DNA of 35,901 bases. Source: JAUNBG01 sp964442735 (lineage in GTDB: Bacteria; Planctomycetota; Planctomycetia; Pirellulales; Thermoguttaceae). The translations under genes were made by a program, and so were the position numbers. Below, in pieces: positions 6,922 through 14,915 of this stretch. The stretch spans positions 1-35,901 of the forward strand of contig CAYUAP010000043.1 of assembly GCA_964442735.1 (NCBI GenBank), read 5' to 3'. Position 1 is the stretch's first letter. Every line of letters starts with the position of its first letter. Under the pieces are notes generated by a model, which was given only the letters and a program-made list of their open reading frames with translations, ran no database searches and had not been told where the DNA came from.

Positions 6922-7433
6922 TCACTTAGGGCGTGCGCGAGGTGTCTTCTTAAGCTGATAAACTCCCAATTTATTATAAATCAGAGAATACCAACTTACT
7001 CCTTTAGGTGGTCTAAAGGGGCGTTGACTCTTACGTCCCAAGAACTGATATAGCCGCAACAGTACGTAGGCGTTGACTGTACGAAATGTATCGCTGGGAT
7101 ATCCATGGCTAAAGTAATTGCCCCATCCTCGAAGGAGGTTGTTCAATTGCCGTACCAGGTCACCAGGCGCTGTGAATCCATGGGATGAATCCGTCAAATC
7201 GTGTATCTTTGTGCAAATCTTCTTCAACGCCTTCTTCGATGGCATTCGATTCCAGTATCTACAACTCCGACCATATCGATCTTTATCGTAACGGAACGAA
7301 TAACCAAGAAAATCAAGGGTTGTTCCTGTCTTGCATACGTCAATAACTTTCGTCTTATCGCGATTTATTGTCAGTCCCCTCCATACTTCCAATTTGTTTT
7401 CCACCCAACTCGTTAACAAATCCTGGAGACTGA
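6922..7433 (-). pseudogene. Group II intron reverse transcriptase/maturase, C-terminal fragment
   Basis: About 170 residues of the C-terminal part of a group II intron-encoded protein survive. The RT domain 7 motif GLTINRDKTKV and LDFLGYSFRYD are followed by the thumb/maturase X domain with LNNLLRGWGNYFSHGYP and the basic tail RRKSQRPFRPPKGVSWY-like (GRKSQRPFRPPKG). Everything before this is missing, including RT domains 0-6 and the YADD catalytic box, so no reverse transcription is possible. The frame's apparent ATG at 7458 falls within the end of the oxidoreductase gene; homology starts only near 7430, right after that gene's stop at 7436. The intron's 5' half was therefore lost by deletion that fused its 3' half to the end of the neighbouring gene. 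A domain V-like hairpin follows, which supports intron identity over a retron or DGR. Confidence 0.82.
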
Positions 7434-7435
7434 TA

Positions 7436-9796
7436 TTACGGAAGGCGATAAAATTCAACTTCCCAGAGACGGGCTATATTACCGGGCGTTTCCGTGATAT
7501 AAAGCCGGAATTGTTTGGCCTTAATCGGAGGAAATTTCATGGAGATCGCCTTCGATTGGTTGGACTCCACTTTAGTTTCGGGGATATCAATAAAAATTCC
7601 ATTCTTTTCGTACTGTAAAACGAAATTTCGGATGGGATCAAGCCCACCTTGAACTCCGGAGAAAATACGAAACGCATTGATCTCGACCGGATGGTCAAAA
7701 GTAAAGAGGACCCATGGAGGAATGAAATCGTTGTCCACTTGTCGTTGACTGACCCAGCGTTCCACATTACTGTTTATATTACATAAACCATCGTTAATAT
7801 ACCGGGCTTCGTATTTTTCCAGAACACTGGAGACCTCAACATTAGCGGATCGGGCAAGATTTTTTCCCGGATTTTTCGTCCATTCCGGCTGATTAAAGAG
7901 TACCATATAGGGAGGAAGTGGCGCGATCCCCTTCTTCATGAGATCTTGTAATTCAGGGAAGTATGAAGCATACACCTCTCTAGGAAGGCAGTCGTGTTTT
8001 TTACACAAATAGGCGGCCATTCCGACGACTTCGCCCATCATTCCCTGGGTCCGCATAACCCGTGTAGTTCCGAGGGCAACATGGGTAACACTAATATGAC
8101 GCCCCGCCATAAACATATTATTGATATTTCTGGAATAGAAACATCGATAGGGAATTGGATAGGGATTGATCCGGGTAGTCGGTGCAATAGACCTGAATTC
8201 CTGGCCTGGAAAATGTTTGAGATTATTCGGTTCGGGATAATGAAGGTCAATACCCCAAGTTGTAGTAGCCGAAGCGTCTTCCAGAATAATGGGTTCGAGT
8301 AAATGCTGTTGCTGAAGAATGACATCCCCCAGTAGACGGCGCGATTCCCGTTTCCCGGCTATTGCGGAAACCCAACCAAATTTCAGATTTTTAACCTTCT
8401 CCTTCCAGGGACCGTCCATTTTATTCTTCATATAGGACCAATGACCGTAGGCAGCACGAAGACCATTATCGCGAATCCATTCAATATCGTTAATCTGGTC
8501 CCGATTCATACCGGTTTCCCAATCCCAATCACCATGTATCATAGGCTTTATCGTTTCAGGCGAAAACTGAATCGCCCAAGGCAGGTCCGGAAAAGTTGTT
8601 TCTTTACCGGTATTAATGGTATTCCATTGAATGGAAGCCCCCATGGTCATTTTATCGCCCTTTTCAGGAGCCATGGTTTCTCCGGTTTCCGCACGTGATT
8701 CCCGGCCCATACGCCAGTCGGCCCCTGCCAAAATACCTAAATTACCGTCTCCAGTACAATCGGCAAAAAGTTTCCCCTCGAAAAGAAGAGGTAATCCAGT
8801 GGCGATATTCACTCCTGTTACACTAACAAGTTGATAAAAAGGCCCGGTCCGTTTACAGGCAGACTGATTAACATGGGTATTCAAAAACAGATGAAGTGTT
8901 TTCTCCGCCAGAACCAGTTCCAGACGCTGACCGTCTTTATAATGGGCGGCTTCCCGACCGTTACCACCAGATTCCGGCCCCATGAGCCAAGTTAGATTGC
9001 CGAGATTCGGATAGGGCTCCTGATTGATTTTACCACCGAGATGAACACGAATTTCTGTACTGGAATTACCGCCCAAAACCGGACGATCCTGAATCAGGGC
9101 CACTTCCAGTCCGAGTCGAGCAGCGGTGATCGCGGTACAAACACCGGCAATTCCCCCTCCGACGACAACGAAATCAAACGGTTTTTCCGAGGCCTTGGGA
9201 ATAACGTCCGGAATGTTCTGTGCCTGCCGGCGAAGTTCGGCTAGTCGAACATTGTTTGGCGGGGTAAAATCAGTGTCGGCACTAAAACAGATGGCGTCAA
9301 CACGTCCGTCAAATCCGGTTAAATCATGCAATGAAACGGTCACTTCCTGATTATCCTTCTCGATAATCACTTTTTCCCCTTCCTGCCACGACCAAGGATT
9401 GCCCATTGTACCAAAAATAGTCGGATTCAATTTTCCATTAATGCCAACCTGGAATTTACCGGGAGCGTACTCCGTGGTCCATGGAGCGACCCAGTTTCGG
9501 GTTCGTACCCAAATTCGATAACTTCCCTTTTTCGGAAAAATAACCTTCGTTCGCGCATCAGCAACCGGTTCTCCGAAGCCATGGGCCAGAAGTACCGGTG
9601 AACCAAGTTGATCCATGAACTGGGTATCAAGGAACCAACCGCCTAAATCGTTAAAACCTTCCACTTCAAGAAAGACAGTATTCTTCCAGTCCTTCAAATA
9701 CTGCGCTTGCCCCGGTCCCGCCATTGACAGAACCAGAAGACTCGCGAACAGATACAATAATGTTGCCTTCAAATTTGTCTTTAAATTTGTCTTCAT
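7436..9796 (-). CDS. Secreted FAD-dependent oxidoreductase with C-terminal discoidin-like domain
   Basis: A 786-aa exported protein. It has a signal peptide (about residues 1-31, hydrophobic core LLYLFASLLVLSMAG, ending GQA-QY). A beta-sandwich, carbohydrate-binding-like region follows (about 35-175). The FAD_oxidored Rossmann domain starts at FDFVVVGGGIAGVCTA (207-222), with a downstream LGGNSSTEIRVHLGG FAD/active-site segment and a second conserved region with ADCTGDGNLG. The end (about 650-786) is an F5/8 type C (discoidin)-like domain ending ARLWEVEFYRLP. Such proteins are expanded in Planctomycetes and related phyla and often lie near polysaccharide-degrading genes; substrates are generally unknown. 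GAGGAG precedes the ATG and a possible promoter lies at 9847-9874. The stop directly abuts the group II intron remnant, but the discoidin domain looks complete. Confidence 0.85.
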   Translation of the reverse strand: MKTNLKTNLKATLLYLFASLLVLSMAGPGQAQYLKDWKNTVFLEVEGFNDLGGWFLDTQFMDQLGSPVLLAHGFGEPVADARTKVIFPKKGSYRIWVRTRNWVAPWTTEYAPGKFQVGINGKLNPTIFGTMGNPWSWQEGEKVIIEKDNQEVTVSLHDLTGFDGRVDAICFSADTDFTPPNNVRLAELRRQAQNIPDVIPKASEKPFDFVVVGGGIAGVCTAITAARLGLEVALIQDRPVLGGNSSTEIRVHLGGKINQEPYPNLGNLTWLMGPESGGNGREAAHYKDGQRLELVLAEKTLHLFLNTHVNQSACKRTGPFYQLVSVTGVNIATGLPLLFEGKLFADCTGDGNLGILAGADWRMGRESRAETGETMAPEKGDKMTMGASIQWNTINTGKETTFPDLPWAIQFSPETIKPMIHGDWDWETGMNRDQINDIEWIRDNGLRAAYGHWSYMKNKMDGPWKEKVKNLKFGWVSAIAGKRESRRLLGDVILQQQHLLEPIILEDASATTTWGIDLHYPEPNNLKHFPGQEFRSIAPTTRINPYPIPYRCFYSRNINNMFMAGRHISVTHVALGTTRVMRTQGMMGEVVGMAAYLCKKHDCLPREVYASYFPELQDLMKKGIAPLPPYMVLFNQPEWTKNPGKNLARSANVEVSSVLEKYEARYINDGLCNINSNVERWVSQRQVDNDFIPPWVLFTFDHPVEINAFRIFSGVQGGLDPIRNFVLQYEKNGIFIDIPETKVESNQSKAISMKFPPIKAKQFRLYITETPGNIARLWEVEFYRLP

Positions 9797-9846
9797 AGTA
9801 TTTTCTCCTCAAAAGAGACTCCCTTTTGTGTTATTTCGAATGTCTG

Positions 9847-9874
9847 CTATTATCATTCATTCGGATTTTATCAA
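9847..9874 (-). promoter_or_regulatory. Possible promoter of the FAD oxidoreductase gene
   Basis: Reading leftward, TTGATA (9874-9869) and TAATAG (9852-9847) are 16 bases apart, 51 bases before the start codon. Both hexamers are 4-5 of 6 to consensus. The rest of the gene-free stretch 9797-10251 holds a repeat-element copy (10067-10122) and the pump terminator. Confidence 0.4.
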
Positions 9875-10066
9875 AATAATGTCATTAAAACAAGTGTCCG
9901 AAGTAAAATAATTTCTCGAAATAACGATAGCAAAATAATCCGGAAGATCAAATAATATGCCGACAAATAATATGCAGACGAAATTCCTTTTTTTGAAGGA
10001 AATTCCTTTACAAGAGGAATCCAATGAATTTCATTAAACAAATTTTAGTCGGACATTCCCTTTAAT

Positions 10067-10122
10067 TATACTCAAGGTCGCTATAAAGTCTGTTTTTCAA
10101 AACAGGCGAGACGCCTGTTTTA
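10067..10122 (+). repeat. Dispersed palindromic element, partial copy (left half)
   Basis: It starts TATACTCAAGGTCGCTATAAA, matching the inverted end of the full copy at 29980-30099, and continues to the hairpin CAAAACAGGC GAGAC GCCTGTTTT (10098-10120). The second half is degenerate: a GAGGTGAACG trace follows, with no clear right end. Confidence 0.75.
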
Positions 10123-10164
10123 TAGAGAGGTGAACGGAAAAACAAAGTCCCCAAAAGGGTTTGT

Positions 10165-10209
10165 CAAAAATAAAATATTGGTCAACCCCAATTTTAAGAC
10201 TTGACCAAT
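10165..10209 (-). terminator. Rho-independent terminator of the RND pump operon
   Basis: On the minus strand ATTGGTCAA (10209-10201) pairs perfectly with TTGACCAAT (10185-10177) across 15 bases, followed by ATTTTATTTTTG. It lies 43 bases past the pump gene's stop. Confidence 0.65.
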
Positions 10210-10251
10210 CCGTATTATAATCCGTTTTCAGTGTTACTCCCCTTTTAGGAA

Positions 10252-13200
10252 TCAGGATGTTTTTTTCTTCCGTCCGAAAAACTTCATAATAACGGAATAG
10301 AAAACGGGAGTCAAGAAAATACCGAACAGTGTAACTCCGATCATCCCACTAAAGACGGCAACTCCGAGCGTATATCGCATTTCCCGCCCGGCACCGGAGG
10401 AGAGCAATAACGGAACAACCCCAAGAATAAAGGCCATAGAAGTCATAATAATCGGACGCAAACGTAATCGGCAGGCTTCCAGTGTAGCATCAATGCGCTT
10501 CGCCCCTTCCTCCTGTTTGGCTTTTGCGAACTCCACAATCAGAATTGCGTTTTTACAGGCAAGTCCGACCAGAACGAGAAAACCGATCTGTGTAAAGATA
10601 TTCATATCAAGTCCACATAAAACGACCCCGATCAGAGAACAGAGAATACACATCGGTACAACAAGAATCACGGAAAACGGGAGTGTCCACGATTCATATT
10701 GCGCGGCAAGTACAAGAAAGACGAATACAACAGCCATTGCGAAGATTATCATAGCTGTATTTCCTGCAATTTTTTCCAGAAGTGCAAGTTCACACCATTC
10801 GTAACTACAGGAATTCGGCAGATTCTGACGGCATAACTCCTCCATAATATCAAGACTTTCACTGGAACTGACTCCTTCTGCAGGAGCTCCAATAATCGCC
10901 GCCGATGGATACATATTGAAACGATTAACCGACATAGGACCGTTATAATCAATAATCGTCAATAAAGAACCGAGCGGAACCATATCGCCATTATTATTGC
11001 GGACATGAATCTTGTTCAAGTCACTCTGACGACTGCGGAATTTACTATCGGCCTGAACCTTAACCTGAAAATTACGTCCGACATAGGTCAAATCGTTTAC
11101 ATAATCGGACCCGAGATAAATCTGTAGCGCGGAAAAGACTTCTTTAATGGGAACACCAATCGCAATGACCTTTTCACGATCAATATGAATGTATTTCTGT
11201 GGTGAATTTGCACGATATTGCGTCATAACATTTTTCAACAACGGATGATCGTTTGCCTGATCTATAACATCGTCGGCGACTTTTTGAAGTGTAATGGCCC
11301 CTAAATTACCGGTATCCTGTAGTTGAAGTTTAAAGCCACTGGACGATCCCATACCGTCAACAGGCGCAGGCCGCACCACTCGAACCGTTCCCATTGTGAT
11401 GTTTTCCTGAATACGTTTCGTCAATTCCTCCTGAATCATGACGTCTGTAATTTTACTCTTTTTTCGTTCTTCAAACGAATCAAGAATAATATGGAGCGAG
11501 GCCATATTCGGAGAACTGCTCGATGTAATGAATGACATACCAACAGTGGATAACATCGTTCGAACTCCCGGAATTGGTTTAATCCCTTTTTCGTCGTTTC
11601 CGAAACAGAGATCTTGAATTTGACTGACAACGACTCGAGTCCGGTCGAGCGAAGCGGAGTCGGGAAGCTGAACAAACGCCATCAGAAATCCACGGTCCTG
11701 GGTCGGTATAAAACCGGCAGGAACATTTTTCACAACGTCAAGAGTTAAGAGAACAAGTCCGATATAGAGGATTAATATTATAAAACTCAACCGGAGTAGC
11801 CATCGCACGATTCCGACATAAATAGAGGTAGAAATACCGAATATCTTGTTGAACAAAAAGAAAAACCATCCCAGGAAAATATCAATGAACCACGTTAAGG
11901 GGTCACGACGAGTCCCTTTTTGTTTGAGTAGAATACCCGCGAGCGCAGGCGATAGTGTTAGGGAGTTGAACGCTGAAATAACAGTGGAAACGGCGATTGT
12001 CAGTGCAAACTGTTTGAAGAATTGTCCAGACACTCCGGAGATAAACGCACATGGAACGAAAACGCAGCATAAAACAAGAGCAATCGCGACTAAAGCACCG
12101 GAAACTTCGTCCATGGTGACACGAGCCGCCTCTTTAGGCGACAACCCCTCCGCCAGGTGCCGCTCAACGTTTTCGACGACCACAATGGCATCATCAACGA
12201 CAATTCCAATCGCAAGTACCAGTCCGAACAGAGAAAGATTATTTAAACTGAAACCTAAAATGGCCATAGCCACACATGTTCCAATCAGAGAGACCGGAAC
12301 GGCAATCAGTGGAATAATTGCCGCACGCCACGACTGAAGGAAAATCAGAACAACAATGGCGACGAGAATAATGGCGTCTCGTAATGTTTTCTGAACTTCG
12401 TGAATCGACTCCTTAATAAACGGAGTTGTATCATGAACAATAGTATAACCAATACCTTCCGGAAAATCTTTTTCGAGTTTCGTCATTTGATCTTTAACGG
12501 CCTTGGCCGTTTCAAGGGCGTTCGAACCTGGTAACTGCGATATGCCGATTGTACATCCGGGTAAACCACGATATATTTTACCTTTTGCGGTATGATCACC
12601 AGCCTGATAATCTTTATCGATTATGGAAATATCGCCGTCAATGAAGTTAACGACATCAATTGATTTTGCTCCAATTTCGATACGAGCAACGTCACGAAGT
12701 CGGGTAATTCGTCCCCTAACATCCGATTTGACAACAATACCACCAAAAGCGTCTTCGTCGGGAAGCCGGCCCTGTGTTCGCAGGATATACTGAAACATGA
12801 CCGGATTCTCCATTGGCTGCTGTCCGAGCTGTCCGGCGGCTACTTGAACGTTTTGCTCCTTTATGGCCTTCGTAATATCTGCTGCAGTCAATTTACGTGC
12901 CATCATTTGATCCGGATCAAGCCAGATTCGCATACTGTACTCTTTTTCACCATAGATGGAGACGTCTCCCACTCCCGGAACTCGGGCAAGAACATCGCGA
13001 ATATGGAGTCGAACATAATTACTCAAATAAATTTGATCGTACAGTTCCGAATAGAAGTTTACAAACATAATCAACGTTGGACTGCGTTTTCGAGTGGTAA
13101 CGCCAAGAGATTTTGTGACTTCCGGCAGTTTCGGCGTCGCTATACCGACCCGATTCTGAACGAGAACCTGGGCCATATTCAAATCGGTTCCAACTCTAAA

Positions 13201-13482
13201 GGTAATAATAATGCGGCATTGTCCATCGTTCGTACAGACGGATTCCATATACAACATATCTTCGACACCGTTGATCTGTTCTTCCAGCGGAATAGCAACG
13301 GTTTCAGAAACCGTTTGCGCATCCGCACCAGGATAACTGGCCATAACAAAAATCGTCGGAGGTGCCACCTCCGGATATTGCGCTTGTGGAAGCTGAAAAT
13401 ACGAGAAGATACCAATCAGTACGATAATAATGGATGTAACCGAAGCGAAGATCGGTCGGTCGATAAAGAATCTTGCAAACAT
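10252..13482 (-). CDS. RND multidrug efflux pump inner-membrane protein (HAE1/AcrB family)
   Basis: A 1,076-aa proton-driven transporter that should take drugs or other amphiphiles from the inner membrane and periplasm and pass them to an outer-membrane channel. It has the family start FFIDRPIFASVTSIIIVLIG, the porter segment PGADAQTVSETVAIPLEEQINGV, and 12 predicted spans in two sets of six. The proton-relay residues are present: Asp430-Asp431 in GIVVDDAIVVVENVE (TM4) and Lys977 in GLACKNAILIVEF (TM10). It is slightly longer than AcrB (1,049), partly from an insertion near residues 285-310 (GDISIIDKDYQAGDHTAKGK). It begins 7 bp after the adaptor gene and ends before a terminator, so the two form an operon. 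No TolC-like gene adjoins it. Confidence 0.95.
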   Translation of the reverse strand: MFARFFIDRPIFASVTSIIIVLIGIFSYFQLPQAQYPEVAPPTIFVMASYPGADAQTVSETVAIPLEEQINGVEDMLYMESVCTNDGQCRIIITFRVGTDLNMAQVLVQNRVGIATPKLPEVTKSLGVTTRKRSPTLIMFVNFYSELYDQIYLSNYVRLHIRDVLARVPGVGDVSIYGEKEYSMRIWLDPDQMMARKLTAADITKAIKEQNVQVAAGQLGQQPMENPVMFQYILRTQGRLPDEDAFGGIVVKSDVRGRITRLRDVARIEIGAKSIDVVNFIDGDISIIDKDYQAGDHTAKGKIYRGLPGCTIGISQLPGSNALETAKAVKDQMTKLEKDFPEGIGYTIVHDTTPFIKESIHEVQKTLRDAIILVAIVVLIFLQSWRAAIIPLIAVPVSLIGTCVAMAILGFSLNNLSLFGLVLAIGIVVDDAIVVVENVERHLAEGLSPKEAARVTMDEVSGALVAIALVLCCVFVPCAFISGVSGQFFKQFALTIAVSTVISAFNSLTLSPALAGILLKQKGTRRDPLTWFIDIFLGWFFFLFNKIFGISTSIYVGIVRWLLRLSFIILILYIGLVLLTLDVVKNVPAGFIPTQDRGFLMAFVQLPDSASLDRTRVVVSQIQDLCFGNDEKGIKPIPGVRTMLSTVGMSFITSSSSPNMASLHIILDSFEERKKSKITDVMIQEELTKRIQENITMGTVRVVRPAPVDGMGSSSGFKLQLQDTGNLGAITLQKVADDVIDQANDHPLLKNVMTQYRANSPQKYIHIDREKVIAIGVPIKEVFSALQIYLGSDYVNDLTYVGRNFQVKVQADSKFRSRQSDLNKIHVRNNNGDMVPLGSLLTIIDYNGPMSVNRFNMYPSAAIIGAPAEGVSSSESLDIMEELCRQNLPNSCSYEWCELALLEKIAGNTAMIIFAMAVVFVFLVLAAQYESWTLPFSVILVVPMCILCSLIGVVLCGLDMNIFTQIGFLVLVGLACKNAILIVEFAKAKQEEGAKRIDATLEACRLRLRPIIMTSMAFILGVVPLLLSSGAGREMRYTLGVAVFSGMIGVTLFGIFLTPVFYSVIMKFFGRKKKTS

Positions 13483-13489
13483 AATTCAC

Positions 13490-14725
13490 CTAAATTCCTT
13501 CTCGAAGTTCTTCAAGAGTCAGGACTTTTGGCGCGACCTTTATCCCCGGACGGATTCGGAGCAGACCACTAACGACAAGGATATCGTCCTTCTTCAGTCC
13601 CTTGCGGACAACCCGCATATTATCCTGCTGAAGTGGACCAAGTTCCAAATGTCGAATCGTTACGGTACCATCGGAATTGACAACGTATACGTAACGTTTC
13701 CCCTGGTCCGTTCCAATCGCTTCTTCCGGAATCAACATGGCTTCGTAATTTTCCTGAATGGGGATTCGAACCCGAACCACCATACCGGGCAATAGTTTAC
13801 GCGAACCGTTGGCCCTTTTCGGATTACTGCAAGTCGCACGGAGTAAAATCGTTCCGGAATTCTGGTCCATAAAAGGATCAGAATACTGAATTTCTCCCGT
13901 ATTAAAAGGATGATTGCTTTCGTCTGTATAGAACTCTTCGTTCGATAAACGAAATTCTATATTTTGCGTAACAGAGCCATTTCCCTTGTTGCCATCGGCC
14001 TTGTATTTCGCCTGGGCAAGCGCGTCAAGTTTTAGATAGGTGGTTTCATCAACATAAAAAATGACATAAACAGGATCGAGTGAAACCATTCTGGCTAGAA
14101 GTGTTGAATTGGAACTCGAATGAGCCTGAACCAGATTGCCCTCCGTTACAAGTTTTCGTGAAATATAACCATCAATGGGAGAATGAATGGAAGTGTATTT
14201 CAAATTGATTTGTGATTCCGTAACAAGGGCTTCCGCTTTTTTAAGTTTGCCCTGATATTCATCGTATTCGGCCTTCGCGTTTTCATACTCGAATTCGGAA
14301 ACGATTTTTTCGGAAAAGAGTTTTTGCTGTCGATCAAGTTCTTTTTTCAACTGCGGAATACGTGCCCGAAGTGCGTCCGCATCGCCTTGGGCACTAGCCA
14401 GAATGGCGAGATATACTTCCGGTTCTATTTCAAAAAGAATGGAGTCTCGGGCGACTTCCGTTCCTTCTTCAAATTTACATTCTTTAAGAACACCGAGTAC
14501 CTGGGAACGAATATCCACTTCATTAACGGCAGTTGTCTGTCCCGTGAACTCCTCGTAGTCGGTAACGACACGTTGGACCGGTACCATCACACCAACCGTA
14601 ACGGCTTCCGTCCGGGGCAAATTGGCTTTTTCCTGTTTGTAAAGTTTACTGATAAAGTCGCAACCAGACAAAATGGCGGCAACCATGAAGATTCCTGTCA
14701 GAAAAAATATTTTGGCTATTTTCAT
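13490..14725 (-). CDS. RND efflux periplasmic adaptor lipoprotein (AcrA/MFP family)
   Basis: A 411-aa membrane fusion protein linking the RND pump to an outer-membrane channel. The start at 14725 (MKIAKIFFLTGIFMVAAILSGC) gives a type II signal peptide with lipobox LSGC and Cys22 as the lipidated residue; an upstream in-frame ATG at 14821 would bury it, and AGGAAA precedes the chosen start. Domains in order are a lipoyl half (DIRSQVLGVLKECKFEEGTEV), an alpha-helical hairpin (about residues 105-165, LKKELDRQQKLFSEKIVSEFEY), the second lipoyl half (YTSIHSPIDGYISRKLVTEGN) and the beta-barrel and membrane-proximal domains (LLPGMVVRVRIPI, RYVYVVNSDGTVTIRHLELG). It is followed 7 bp later by the pump gene. 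Confidence 0.93.
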   Translation of the reverse strand: MKIAKIFFLTGIFMVAAILSGCDFISKLYKQEKANLPRTEAVTVGVMVPVQRVVTDYEEFTGQTTAVNEVDIRSQVLGVLKECKFEEGTEVARDSILFEIEPEVYLAILASAQGDADALRARIPQLKKELDRQQKLFSEKIVSEFEYENAKAEYDEYQGKLKKAEALVTESQINLKYTSIHSPIDGYISRKLVTEGNLVQAHSSSNSTLLARMVSLDPVYVIFYVDETTYLKLDALAQAKYKADGNKGNGSVTQNIEFRLSNEEFYTDESNHPFNTGEIQYSDPFMDQNSGTILLRATCSNPKRANGSRKLLPGMVVRVRIPIQENYEAMLIPEEAIGTDQGKRYVYVVNSDGTVTIRHLELGPLQQDNMRVVRKGLKKDDILVVSGLLRIRPGIKVAPKVLTLEELREGI

Positions 14726-14835
14726 ATTGAGTTTCCTGAAGAAACTGTCTATAGGAGGGTTAGTGCAACTTTCCCGATAACAGGAAAAAGCACGGATAAA
14801 GGAAGGACCTAAAGGGTACAATAATACCTGTATTC

Positions 14836-14864
14836 ATAATCATTGAATTTTATCGAAACGTCAA
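14836..14864 (-). promoter_or_regulatory. Probable promoter of the RND efflux operon
   Basis: Reading leftward, TTGACG (14864-14859) and GATTAT (14841-14836) are 17 bases apart. They match consensus 5 of 6 and 4 of 6. The leader to the adaptor ATG would be about 105 bases. No clear operator was seen. Confidence 0.5.
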
Positions 14865-14915
14865 CCATCAAACGTAAAAAAGGAACAAAACGGAAGTAAT
14901 ACTCAATTAAAAATT

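Noticed and set aside
6922..7433. Retron or diversity-generating reverse transcriptase
   Set aside because: Only RT domain 7 and a maturase X domain (RGWGNYF) are present, and a domain V-like hairpin follows; these mark a group II intron.
2905..9796. A complete phage-defence operon controlled by the WYL regulator
   Set aside because: No nuclease, methylase, NLR, CBASS or toxin-antitoxin core gene can be identified; only remnants and unknown proteins are present.
12844..13572. A 242-aa plus-strand open frame
   Set aside because: It lies wholly opposite the RND pump and adaptor genes, has no ribosome binding site and no known motif; it is a shadow frame.
13755..13785. GGGATTCGAACCC, like a tRNA T-loop
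   Set aside because: It is inside the adaptor coding sequence and no acceptor or anticodon arms can be folded around it.
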